Origin: Gigaspora rosea
Taxonomy: Eukaryota; Glomeromycota; Glomeromycetes; Diversisporales; Gigasporaceae
Length of the DNA: 64,000 nt
Assembly (NCBI GenBank): GCA_003550325.1
Contig: QKWP01000026.1
Location: 560,990 to 624,989, forward strand
Direction: 5' to 3'
The translations under genes were made by a program, and so were the position numbers. Below are positions 1 to 10,095 of the stretch, in pieces. Under the pieces are notes generated by a model that saw only the letters and a program-made list of their open reading frames with translations, searched no databases and was not told the origin of the DNA. Numbering within the stretch: the stretch's first letter is position 1; each line of letters begins with the position of its first letter.

Positions 1-487
1 TTATACAAGAATTTCTATTTTTAGAATTTATGCACTTACGTTACACAAAGACCTGGTGCATTGTTTATGCAAAAATAATTTTTGGTTACACGCCACTAAT
101 GTTGTGTAATATTACACAGGTCTAATTTTGGTAACCTAATCTAGGTCGGCCAGCATTAAGCTTAATGCTGGTGGGCACTATTATGATAATGCACTTGGTG
201 GAGTTAGACATAATTCCGGCCCACTCTAACCCTAAATCTAGCCAATCACTGTATGCATATGTCCTAGATTTAGGGTTACCCTGCCGGGGCATTATCATGA
301 TAGTGCCACCAGCATTAAGCTTAATGCTGGCCGACCCAGGGTTAGGTTACCAAAATTAGATTGTGTAATATTACACAATATTAGTAGTGTGTAACCAAAA
401 TTATTTTTGCAAAAGCAATGCACCGAGCCTTTGTGTAACATAATTGCATATATTATTTTGAATTCTAAAAATAAAAATTCTTGTATA
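1..487. repeat. Foldback (palindromic) element, left end at window edge
   Basis: The two halves are inverted copies. Bases 1-190 (starting TTATACAAGAATT) pair with about 300-487 (ending AATTCTTGTATAA), including the shared block CAGCATTAAGCTTAATGCTG in each arm. The centre near 240 is AT-rich and carries CTAACCCTAAAT. Arms are about 185 bp with scattered mismatches. The left end coincides with the window edge, so the element may extend further. No coding potential. It is probably a non-autonomous foldback DNA transposon, superfamily unknown. Confidence 0.75.
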
Positions 488-535
488 AACATAGTGCGAA
501 TAGCAAAAATCCATGGTGCGAATAGCAATTCTCTA

Positions 536-826
536 AAAAAAATATAATAAATAAAAATTTTAAAAATCTAATTAAAATAAAATTTAAAAATAAAAAAAAA
601 GCAACTAAAATAAATTTTTTCATAAATATAATATTATTTAAATAAAATTAAAAAAATTTTAAAAAATAATAAAGTAGTATATACATATATATGTTAATAT
701 TTAGGAATAAAAGTAAATTCTGGTTATTTCTTATTATAGAATAATCAAAATTTACTTTTTATTCTTACTATTGTTTTTATTTTGAATTTTAAAAAAAAAT
801 ATAAAAAAAAAAATGATAATAAAAAA
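536..826. repeat. Dispersed repeat R1, copy 1, left block
   Basis: This A-rich block contains GGAATAAAAGTAAATTCTGG and a mirrored AATCAAAATTTACTTTTTAT. It matches about 54455-54712 closely. In that second copy the block runs straight into the sequence seen here at 3641-4889, so the intervening 827-3640 is an insertion. No coding potential. Confidence 0.8.
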
Positions 827-1229
827 AGAATTATTTTTTGGTGCCCTGCACCATGGTGCACTTCTAATCATGTGATCGATGACTATATAATATTACTTTT
901 TTATTTAATTAAATTACTAATACAAAAATTATTAATTATTACCACATTTCGGATACTTGCATGAATATTATTTATTTAAGTAATACAGTTTGAACAATTC
1001 TATCGAATATACAATACATACTTATACAACACTATATTGCAGTTTAAACTATTCTATCAGCTATAGTGCTTCTACGGACCGGACTCGAACCAGACTTTAG
1101 TCAAGTCTGAGTATGGTCTGATTTTCGGACCAGACTCAGACTTTTATATTCAGACTTTATAGTCAAGTCTGAATCTGGTCCAAAGTCTGCAGACTGGTCT
1201 GAGTCTGAATATATTTATATGTATTTTTT

Positions 1230-1398
1230 GGTGCTGAACAAGTTTACTTAGTGCATTTTGTTAGAATAAATTAGTAAAATTTTATGAATCATAAGATTTT
1301 ATAGAATTTTATTAATAAAATTCTAAAAAGTCTTATAATTTGCAAATTTTTATTAATTAATTCTAACAAAATGCACTAAGTAAACTTGTTCAGTACCT
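1230..1398. repeat. Palindrome unit 1 inside hAT-type element
   Basis: GGTGCTGAACAAGTTTACTT at the left is matched by the inverse AAGTAAACTTGTTCAGTACC at the right, with arms of about 80 bp around an AT-rich centre. Near copies lie at 1547-1712 and 1868-2492. Confidence 0.75.
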
Positions 1399-1546
1399 AA
1401 AAATGTATTAAAACAACCTATTTGTTTTATTTTACTTGAAAATTAGAGATTTGATGCACAATTTTGGATTTTTGATCAAAAAAGTCAAATTAAGCATCTT
1501 GTCTCCAAAATAAAAACAACCCTGCTAAATTAATGTATTATTTTTA

Positions 1547-1712
1547 GGTGCTGAACAAGTTTACTTAATGAGTTTTGTTAGAATTAATTAATAAAAATTT
1601 GTGAATTTTAAGATTTTATAGAATTTTACTAATAAAATTCTATAAAATTTTATGTTCACAAAATTTACTAATTATTTCTAACTTGATGCACTAAGTAAAC
1701 TTGTTTAGCACC
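1547..1712. repeat. Palindrome unit 2 inside hAT-type element
   Basis: Same palindrome as 1230-1398, running from GGTGCTGAACAAGTTTACTT to AAGTAAACTTGTTTAGCACC. Confidence 0.75.
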
Positions 1713-1867
1713 TAAAAATACATTAAATCAGCAGGGTGTTTTTATTTTACTTGAAATTTGGAGATAAGATATTAAAATTTGACTTTTTTAATCAAAAATC
1801 CAAAATTGTGCATCAAATCTCTAAATTTCAGTAAAATAAAAAACTAGGCCATTTTAATACATTTATA

Positions 1868-2492
1868 AGTGCTAAACAAGGTTACTTAGTGAATTTTGTT
1901 AGAATTAATTAATAAAAATTTGCGAATTATATGATTTTTTAGAATTTTATTCCGATTGGACTGACAGAAAAAATATTACTACTGACCCACTTTTTGGTTC
2001 CTGTTGTGCAAAATGAAAAATTAACTTTGTGTAAAATCATAGAAGCATTAAACATTTTTATAACAAAGAATAATGAGAAATCATAATACCAACTCATCTT
2101 CCATTTCTTTGGTATCAAAACAACTTTTGACTTTTCTGCTTCCTACTTCTTCAAGGACTTTTGCTTCTAATTCCTTGAACCCTGGAAGAGGAGACCAATA
2201 CATTAAAGTAATGGAGCCATGTTTACTCCTTCCAATTTGGGAATACGTTTACCTAACATTTAAAAAAAAAATATAATATATAATAAAAAAATAAAATTTT
2301 ATATTAAATAGCGAAAACTTGTGAATACTCATTCAAAAAACTTCCAAGTTTTTTTTACAACCTAATTAAATCGATCTTTGTGCACTAATTAAAAATGATA
2401 GTAAAAAGTGATCCAATAAAATTCTATAAAATCTTATGATTCATAAACTTTTACTAATTAATTCTTACAAAATGTACTATGTTCAGCGCCAA
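1868..2492. repeat. Palindrome unit 3, split by a ~470-bp insertion
   Basis: The left half (1868-1951) and right half (about 2418-2492) of the same palindrome are separated by sequence beginning CCGATTGGACTGACAG. On the minus strand the insert contains a short open stretch of about 40 codons (roughly 2212-2090) starting MYWSPLPGF, preceded by broken reading frame. It looks like a remnant of unknown coding sequence carried inward; no family is recognised. Confidence 0.55.
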
Positions 2493-2669
2493 AAAATACA
2501 TATAATTATATTCAGACTCAGACCATCAGCAGACTTCAGACCAGATTCGGACCGGACTCATAGTTGAGTCTGAGTCTGGTCTGAAGTCTGAAATTAGTAA
2601 AATTTAGAGTCTGAGTCTGGTTTAATCTCGGACCGGACCCGGACTGGACCTAGCAGCACTAATCAGCTA

Positions 2670-3640
2670 TGTGTAAATATACTTATATGCCACTTTGTTA
2701 TACTCAGTATGGCTTGTGTTGCTTCGCTTACACTCAGCAACACAAACAGGGCTCGCTTCGCTCACCCTGTAGTCACCTCGCTTTGGCTGTCACCTCCGCT
2801 TTGCTCCCTTTCCTAAATATTCGATACAACCTCAACTAATCTACTCTAACTTACCCTAATCCTATTCCCAACCTAATGACTCAAAAAAACCTAAAACTAA
2901 CTAATGGCACATCACACAATCCCAATGATGGAGCTACAAAGCATGCAAATTTTCAGAGCTGCATAAACACAACAATGACAAGCAAACATATTCATTGGCA
3001 ACATAAGCGAGCAGTGCTACAGATCCATAACACTTAAGAACCACTACTAACGACGCACCAACATGATGGACTAAGCAAGACAGGAAAGAAAACAACTCAA
3101 AAATTGACATCATAGTCACACAAAAAGAGTAAAAGTGTTAGTTAGTTAAAGGCAAAAGAAGAAAAAACAAAAACAAAGCATGTACTTACCCAAACCAGAA
3201 GATTAATTGCACGTGTAGAGGACAAGTGAAAGATTAGAAAAAAATGTATTAGTTGAACGCACCTCATAACCAAGAAACAAAAGCAACATATAGTTAATAG
3301 AACCTACTGGAAGACTAATTGCAAAGCCTACCACAAATTACATAATTCCCAACAAAGTGAAGAAAACGCAACATACAGTGGTAGCATTAGTAAACATGCG
3401 ACACCTATAATGACAACACCAGAAACAAATGATGACAAAAATAATATCACCAGTAATGGCGATACCAGAAACAGCGAAATCCTGTTGGCTGAAAAAAGAA
3501 ATAACATTTATTAAACACGTCAAAAAAAGAAAAATCAAAATTGCAGGAAAAAAAGTTAATGATCATTATCGATCATCAACTGTTTATATCCCCATGATCA
3601 GAGGTGCACTGCAGTGCATGGTGCATCAAATTATAATTCT
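2670..3640. other. Gene-free remainder of MULE-like element
   Basis: No credible gene. GC is somewhat higher at 2690-2810, where TTCGCT / CCTCGCT words recur. Short open frames here have no family features. Confidence 0.5.
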
Positions 3641-4889
3641 AATAAAAAAATTAAAATATAAAAAAATTAAAAAAAATTAAAATGCAAAAAAATTAAAAAA
3701 AAACAATAAAAAAATAAAAAATCTAATAAAATTAAAAAAATAAAAAGTGATAAAATTCAAAAAAAAAGAATAAAATTCAAAAAAAGAATAAAAAAGTGCT
3801 TTTTTACTTTATTTATTTATTTATTTATTTATCATTTTGTTTTGTTTATTGTTTTTCTCCTTATCTTACTGGCAAATAAGTATTATAGTTATAATTTTAG
3901 AGATTATCACAGATTATAATAGGCAGCGCTTATTATAATCTGTAAAAATTATACTTTTTAAAAATTTGAACAGATTTTTGGCAAAAAATCTGTGAAGAAC
4001 TGCAAAATTTAAATTTGGAAGATCTTTGCAATTTTTAAACCAAAATTCTGTACTTATTTGATAAATCTAAACATCACTACAGATTATTAATGTTTCTAAT
4101 TTTTCAATATTTCAAAAGTGTGTATTTTATATAGAGAGGTTCTTTTCTTGTATTCTTCATACTATTTGATTCATAAAAACCTTAGTAACAACTTTGTTTT
4201 AAGGACTACTGCATGTTGAAACTAAAGTTTTGAAAAAATTTTTAAAAATACAATTTCATTGATTTGTGTAATTTATGAAAATTATTTGATAAAATTTTGG
4301 AAGTAACAAATTGTATGCATATACATAATGTATGCATGTATGTATATAACTCCCCTGATATTGATTATTAGAGTTTTGATAACCATGTTATCTGCTAATG
4401 ATTGTAACCAAATATACAAATTTTTTAATAAGAAAATTAAACTTGCTTAGTAAGTAAAGTTGTACAAAATAATGATTTGTATATATTCTAAAATTTTTAG
4501 GTATAAATAAAATTTTATTAGCTGTATTTAGTATTTGTTTTTCAAAAAAAAAAAATTAAAAATTTTTTATTAGATTGACACATTTTAAAACCCTATAATA
4601 AATTATTAAAATATGTTACTTTCTATATCTAAAAGCATATATTATTAAATTTTCATAAAGCAATTCAAAGAAGTTTCATAAAATATTGGGTTTAATTAAA
4701 AATTTGACAAATAAAAAACTGCAATTTTCATACCTTAAAATTTGGCACAATTAACTATTATAAAATTTTTATTAAAAATCTTCTAAAATAAAGTATTTAA
4801 GTATTATTATTTAATACATATATGATTATTTTTTTAAGCTATTTTTTTTTAAAGCAAGGTTTATTCTCAGTTTCTTTATTAAATTTCAA
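3641..4889. repeat. Dispersed repeat R1, copy 1, right block
   Basis: About 1.25 kb matches 54712-55941 throughout, including CACAGATTATAATAGGCAGC, a run of TTTA repeats (3809-3832) and CCTTAGTAACAACTTTG. Both copies stop matching right after TTAAATTTCAA, which marks the element's end. It contains a small hairpin (CAGATTATAATAG ... CTTATTATAATCTG). No coding potential. Confidence 0.85.
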
Positions 4890-5099
4890 TATATTTGTAA
4901 TATACATATATTTTTATCCAAAATGAAACTGAAGCTCAGGCTGATAACTTAATCACTACAACTCAATTTAAACTTTATCTAATTTGATCCCCTGCTGATT
5001 TCAAACCAGATTTTATGACTGAAACCTACTATGGATTCTTGCATCTCTCATACTAATCAAACAGATTATTTAGTTTTCTGCTGCATTTGTACATTATTT

Positions 5100-5776
5100 C
5101 TTGATATACTTCCTAATTTGGTAATCAGGACATGCTAACTCTCTATTAAATAGAAATCCTACTCAACTGTAGCACCCAATTTCTATAATAGATGACACCT
5201 ATTCCCCTTCTTATAGAGCTCAGATATTTCTAAAGTGTTTCCACACTACCTTATAGCATCCTTCGGATTATGGTATGCTAGCCACTGTCCTCTTAAGGAA
5301 ACTCCTGCAAGTTGGTTGTCTGGTTAGGCTGTGTTGCATAACATAAGCTACTTTCAACAAATTTAGTAGTAGACTACTTTCAATTTTGTGTGAAGTGATT
5401 GGTGTTTTTTTTTGATTGGTGTAGCTGTACCCTGTTTATATTTCTACAACCAACACGGTGCACTGCTTTTGATTTACATGTTTTCAAGAATAGCAGCACT
5501 TCTTTTCTGAATCATAATTTCCTAATTTGGTTTCTTCACATGTGCAAGAGGTGTTCCTAGATAATAATTAGTCTCCTTACCCAGCTTTTTGCATTCGCCC
5601 CTATGTCTCTGCAAGAACCTGTTTTCTAGAAACCTCTTACCAAATCTAGTACTTATGTGGACTTACACTGAGTATGAAACAATTATTTGCAGGCTTTTTT
5701 CCCACCTACTAGGAATTGAACCAGTAACCTCTAGTGTTGGGATAGGTGCCTAGACCACTAGGCTACAGGACCCTAC
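5100..5776 (-). mobile_element. tRNA-derived SINE-like element
   Basis: The minus strand from about 5773 reads like a degenerate tRNA gene: GGGTCC, then TAGCCTAGTGGTCTAGG (A box), then GGTTCAATTCC (B box) about 45 bases later. The 3' acceptor half does not pair with the 5' half, so it is not a functional tRNA. It runs on into several hundred bases of unrelated body, as in tRNA-derived SINEs. The 3' limit near 5100 is a guess; no clear tail or target duplication was found. Confidence 0.55.
5712..5766 (-). promoter_or_regulatory. Internal RNA polymerase III promoter (A and B boxes)
   Basis: The A box TAGCCTAGTGG (5766-5756) and B box GGTTCAATTCC (5722-5712) on the minus strand match the consensus TRGYNNARNNG and GGTTCRANTCC at normal spacing. 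Confidence 0.6.
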
Positions 5777-6194
5777 CCTGTTTTTTTAAGCTATTCCAAT
5801 AAAATTTTTTAATATTCTACTTTATCGAATTTTAAGGCATAAAAATTGTATCTTTTTTTATTTGTCAAAAATTTTAATTAAACTCAATAATTTATGAGGA
5901 ATTTATTAAATTGCTCTATGAAAATTTTAATCCTATATGCTTTTAGATATAGAGAATAACATATTTTAAAACCAACTAGTACTGTATTTATAATAGGGTT
6001 TTAAAATGCATCAATCTAAAAAAAAAATTTTTAATTTTTATTTCTTTTTGAGCTAATACAACTTAATAAAATTTTATTTAAAATGCCTAAAAATTTAGAG
6101 TGTATGCAAATTGTTATTCTGTACAACTTTATTTACTATACCAAGTTTAATTTTCTCATTAAAAAATTTTTGTATATTTGCTATGATCGTCAGT

Positions 6195-6373
6195 AGGTAG
6201 TCAACTCTTGCAATAGTCACATCCTGCATTTGTCACAATTTTGCTATAGTCACCTTGATTTTATTTATCTAATCATACAAACTATATAAATTCTTTCGCG
6301 CTTTAGTCACAATTTCGCAATAGGTACATAAAATGCTGATTTTGGCATGTGACTATTGTGGGAGTTGACTGTA
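6195..6373. mobile_element. Small MITE with ACAGTCAACTC-type TIRs
   Basis: GTCAACTCTTGCAATAGTCA at the left is matched by the inverse of TGTGACTATTGTGGGAGTTG at the right (TIR about 28 bp, a few mismatches). TA lies near both outer ends. The interior repeats AGTCAC / GTCACAA. It resembles pogo/Tc1-mariner-type MITEs. Confidence 0.65.
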
Positions 6374-6462
6374 ACGTGATTATCAAAATTCCGGCAGGGG
6401 AGTATACAAACGTACTGTACATGCAAAAAATGAATTTTGGCAAATTATGCACCATAGTTTCC

Positions 6463-7950
6463 AATATAGTGATGGTGGTCCGGTTTGGTCTGGTTCAGTT
6501 TGATTTAAACCTGATTATGAAGCTAAAACCAAACCAACAACTTAAAGCGAATTTATATAACTACCTAAAAAAACTAATTTAAACCTAGCTTAGTTTAATA
6601 AACTGCTAACAAAAGCTACGTTTAATCAAAACGGCTAAACTAAACTGGTATAACCTAATATAGTTAAAATAAACTAACTAAAATTTTGCATCAGTCAAGA
6701 CTCGATATAATAAGCAGCTTGGGAAACATGAATCTGGTTATTGTAAAAAGTTGCAATTATATAAAGGTCAAATTTTATATAGTTTATAATTGTCAGAGCT
6801 TAAAAATAGTATGATTAGGCATGCAAAGTTAATTTTACGTTTTGCATTACCCGCTGACCCAAATTTTCAAAAAAAAAAATTTAATTCCAATTGTGCTAAT
6901 TACAGATATTTAATTTTCCCCGATGTCACCTGATGGCACCTTAATTTTCCGGAAATATCCGATAGATCATATTAATGCAAACTAAAAAATAACTTTGCAT
7001 CCCATAGATGTAAACAAAACCTATTAATTTACATTAAAAAAATAAAGGTCCTCGCCGACTGGAATTTTGAAATACCAGGTTATGCAAAATGAAAAATTAA
7101 TTTTGTGTGGTCTTATATCAAGGTTGTGACTATTTTGTTAATAGTATGTACAGACGTAAATAAAGTACTTAAATTCCATATCAATAGTTTGATATATCAA
7201 TATTATATCATATTATTGAAATTATTTTGATGGCAATTTTATCCTGGCTAGTACTTATTGTTTTTTTATTTTATTTATTTATTTTTTATTTATTTTTTGC
7301 TATTTATTAAAACCTACTAGAACTACATTACTTAATGTAACACACTGTCTTTGCCAATTATTTTAATAAAAGCTTTAAAGACAAATATGCATTTTTCCAT
7401 ACTATCTAACTGCTGTGTAATTTCATACCAGATTAATAAATACATTAGAAATAACCACAATATACACTTTACATTACCTAGAAAGCTAGATAGCTATATG
7501 TCCATAGAGGCGCAGCTGTATTGAAGCAATTACCGGTAATTACGACCGTTTGTAGTGAAGCTGCGATTATTGATGTAGGTATTAACTGCAGTCGTATCAA
7601 AAACTATACTGCTTTCATAATTTTTGTAGTGTGTGGTATTTTATGTAATAGACCACAATAATAGCACAATAATAATGAACTAAATAAAATATACATGTGT
7701 ATGTAATTGATTTATTACGTATGTACATGGCATAGTTTTTTATTTTTGTTATTATCGATGATGAAAGTTTTTTTTTTTATTTGTTTTTTTATTTCTCTCA
7801 AAAGATAAATCATGAAAACGAAAATTCAGATAATATTCCTGTTTCAAATCAAACCAGTTTATAACAAAAACCAAATCAGTTTGTAATTAACTATTCTATA
7901 ACCAAATCGAACTGATTTGGTTAGACTAGACCAGTTTGGTTTACAGTAGT
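6463..7950. repeat. Inverted pair of GGTTTGGT-rich segments
   Basis: TAGTGATGGTGGTCCGG with GTTTGGTCTGGTTCAG at 6470-6505 is mirrored loosely by AGACCAGTTTGGTTTACAG at 7925-7945. Both flanks are rich in AACCAAACCA / TTTAAACC words. This may be a diverged non-autonomous transposon; no clean target duplication was found. Confidence 0.35.
6824..7111. repeat. Possible MITE
   Basis: GCAAAGTTAATTTTACGTTT near 6828 is inverse to GCAAAATGAAAAATTAATTT near 7084. The right-end motif CGACTGGA...GCAAAATGAAAAATTAA also occurs at 1951-2030, so it belongs to a dispersed family. Confidence 0.4.
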
Positions 7951-8522
7951 AGTATTAAGATCTAAACCTGGTTTGAAAATAACAAACTCTTTAAACCAAG
8001 TTTAACTTAGTTTATTAAAAAAATTTTCAATTTAAATCTTTGATATAATATTTGATAAGAAGACACATGCACTTTAAGAACAATACATTGGGAATATTTG
8101 AATCTTTAGTATAATAATCTTGGATTAAAAGCAGAAAAAGCAATATTTGCAAAAATACCTCACTAACTTCATTAAATTTTGGAATAATTTTGGATCAAAA
8201 ATAGGAAAGGCATCAATATAATGATCTTGGCTTTAAAGAAGGAAAAACATTAGCATATGCACTTTGCAGGAACATTGCATTTACTTTTTTGGAATTTAGT
8301 TAGAATAACTTTAAATCAAAAGTAGGAACAGCATTAACAGTTACAATTTGCAAAAAAACATACTGATTCTTTGAACCTTTTAGTAAACAAAACCAGTATT
8401 AAATTAATCAAAGTACTATGATAATATAATAAAGCAAAGTTAATGTAAAATAAATAGTGTTTTGTAAATTATCTGTTAAATTAATCACTATAAATGCGAA
8501 ATATAAATGAATAATTACTACA
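7120..8522. other. Intergenic, no gene seen
   Basis: AT-rich sequence without coding signal. At 8040-8400 the phrase 'ATTTGCA...AACAT...TTTGGA' recurs loosely every 60-100 bases, suggesting an old tandem repeat. Confidence 0.4.
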
Positions 8523-8530
8523 GTAAATAC

Positions 8531-8693
8531 TAGAGATAGGCACCATGCGCATGACTGCATGCATGCATGCAATTAATTCTGGCCAGCATTAAGAAATTAA
8601 ATCATAACTTTGGTCAAAACATGCATGCATGCACGCAAAAAATGCATGCGCATGTGCATGCTAAAATGAAAATTTTGTATTTTGTCATCTCTA
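8531..8693. mobile_element. hAT-type MITE, 163 bp
   Basis: It begins TAGAGATAGG and ends TTTGTCATCTCTA. Perfect 8-bp duplications GTAAATAC lie at 8523-8530 and 8694-8701. The subterminal regions carry tandem GCATGCATGCAT on both sides, giving a strong hairpin. Confidence 0.85.
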
Positions 8694-8957
8694 GTAAATA
8701 CTCTAAACTTTAAATCGAATAAATACAATTGTAATAAATCTGAAGGACCAACGTGTTATGACTAAATAAATACTAATATCACTGTCTATAATAAAGAGTG
8801 TGCTGACGTGTTTAGACAAACAATTCACTATTTTATATTACATTCATCCTTGGCAGAAAAACCACTCTTGACAGTTATGACTACTTAAAGTATATAAAAA
8901 AAATCTCGTTATACTAGTATCGTAATATGGTGTATCCGAAACCTACAGGAATACAGA

Positions 8958-10095
8958 CCTTTATTTTTGTTACACAAAAAGCATGATATTGTCATATGTG
9001 CAAACAGACTCATCCTCCACTACCCTTCAGAAAATAATGATACATATATTTGTTGTACTTACTGTGTCACTAACTATAATAGCCATAATGATAAAGGATG
9101 TGAAATTTGGCACGAGATCAAACACCGAGGTTAAACTCCAGCAGAGACAAAATGGTTATATATGTGTCAGTAAATAATTCTATAGACTTAATTTGAACGG
9201 AATTATAAGGCCAATTTATGACTCTAGATTTACTATTGACCCTTTGATTACTCTGCGAATTGACAATATCATAATAATTTCTTCTATATACCATGCTAAA
9301 ATCAGAATCTTTTTCATTCGCCTTTCTTTTGACTTTTAAATCAATTTTAATTCATAACCCTTCTAAAACTAGTTCAACAATCACGCAAACTCAATTAACA
9401 CTTCTCAGCAGAACAGATCCAGAATATGAAATAATCAAAAATTTGTTCGCTATAACTCCAAAAATTCACAGAATCATAAAATTAAAATGCCAACAAAATT
9501 AGAAAATAAACATGAGAAATACAAGAGATCTTTGGTTAATTACTCAGCGAGAAATATAAATACTGTTACGTATAAGATGTTTCATAGAACTAAACGTTGG
9601 CGTTCATGTGATCTTTTAATGTTCAATTATCAAGGTGTAAATATTAAAAAAGAAAAAGAAAACCCAAGATATTGTCAAAATCAGTGTGAATTATGTGGAA
9701 TTTTGCAACAAGGAAATAGAAAAAAATGATCTAGATCAAAAAAAAGTATGTATATGCAAATTTAATAATAGGCATATCCAGTGCTTAATCTTTTTATTTA
9801 ATTATTTTTTAGGAATGTGGTTTGCTCAGGAGCTAATACATCTCTAAATTATTGTACATATGGTACTAAAACTAAAGTCATGTTCGTTATTGATTGCCTA
9901 ACAAAAACTCCTCCATTAAACGTATTTGTTACTTGTAAAGAAAAGGTAACTAGTTTATGTGTTTACATTTTATTCTAATGTTTTAATTTATCTTGATTGA
10001 TATATTTATTTTTTTAAAAAAATAAATGCAGGCAACACTTCCAAGATATTTGATAATTGTTGATGATCCTTATTACTTCCCAGTTAACTTACTAA
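8958..10095 (+). pseudogene. PARP-like ADP-ribosyltransferase relic with Cys-rich N-terminus
   Basis: Several open pieces on the plus strand join into one diverged protein. Piece one (8982-9175) is Cys-rich (ICCTYC, then CEIWHEIKH) with an in-frame TAA at about 9132. Piece two (9386-9486, frame-shifted to 9488-9726) contains MFHRTKRW, matching the family's FHGT nucleotide-binding motif with G changed to R, then CELCGILQQGNR. Piece three (after TTTTTTAG, from 9812) gives MWFA, a shifted frame with SLNYC, and FVIDC, then a donor GTAACT at 9946. Piece four follows TGCAG (from 10032) with ATLPRYLII. The order fits PARP-like catalytic domains of mycorrhizal fungi. One stop and at least two frameshifts make it a pseudogene unless these are sequence errors. 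Family identity is from recognition, not a search. Confidence 0.6.

Larger units (their letters stand above)
1064..2661. mobile_element. hAT-type non-autonomous element, nested
   Basis: Ends are TAGTGCTTCTACGGACCGGA and the inverse of TAGTGCTGCTAGG. Both sides carry the perfect 8-bp duplication ATCAGCTA (1056-1063 and 2662-2669), as expected for hAT insertion. Subterminal regions (1071-1210, 2515-2650) are dense in CAGACT / AGTCTG words on both strands. The interior holds three related palindromes plus an inverted pair at about 1430-1530 and 1735-1850. No transposase is visible. Confidence 0.8.
827..3640. mobile_element. MULE-like DNA transposon with 9-bp target duplication
   Basis: The 2814-bp insertion starts AGAATTATTTTTTGGTGC and ends GCATCAAATTATAATTCT, an imperfect terminal inverted repeat of about 50 bp that also shares GGTGCA and GATCATG motifs. 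Both sides are flanked by AATAAAAAA (818-826 and 3641-3649). The uninterrupted repeat copy near 54711 carries that motif once, so it acts as an empty site. A 9-bp duplication with long TIRs is typical of Mutator-like elements; superfamily assignment is inferred. No transposase is seen, so it is non-autonomous. It hosts a nested element at 1064-2661. Confidence 0.75.
4405..6185. repeat. Large inverted repeat: R1 arm and an opposed partial copy
   Basis: Sequence at 4405-4860 reappears in inverse orientation at about 5786-6185. For example GACACATTTTAAAACCCTAT at 4577 pairs with ATAGGGTTTTAAAATGCATC at 5993. The opposed copy is diverged. The 0.9 kb between the arms holds the SINE-like sequence. 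It is either two R1 copies in opposite orientation or one foldback element. Confidence 0.65.

Noticed and set aside
2073-2276. 67-codon plus-strand frame
   Set aside because: Protein-like signal is on the opposite strand; this frame has no family features.
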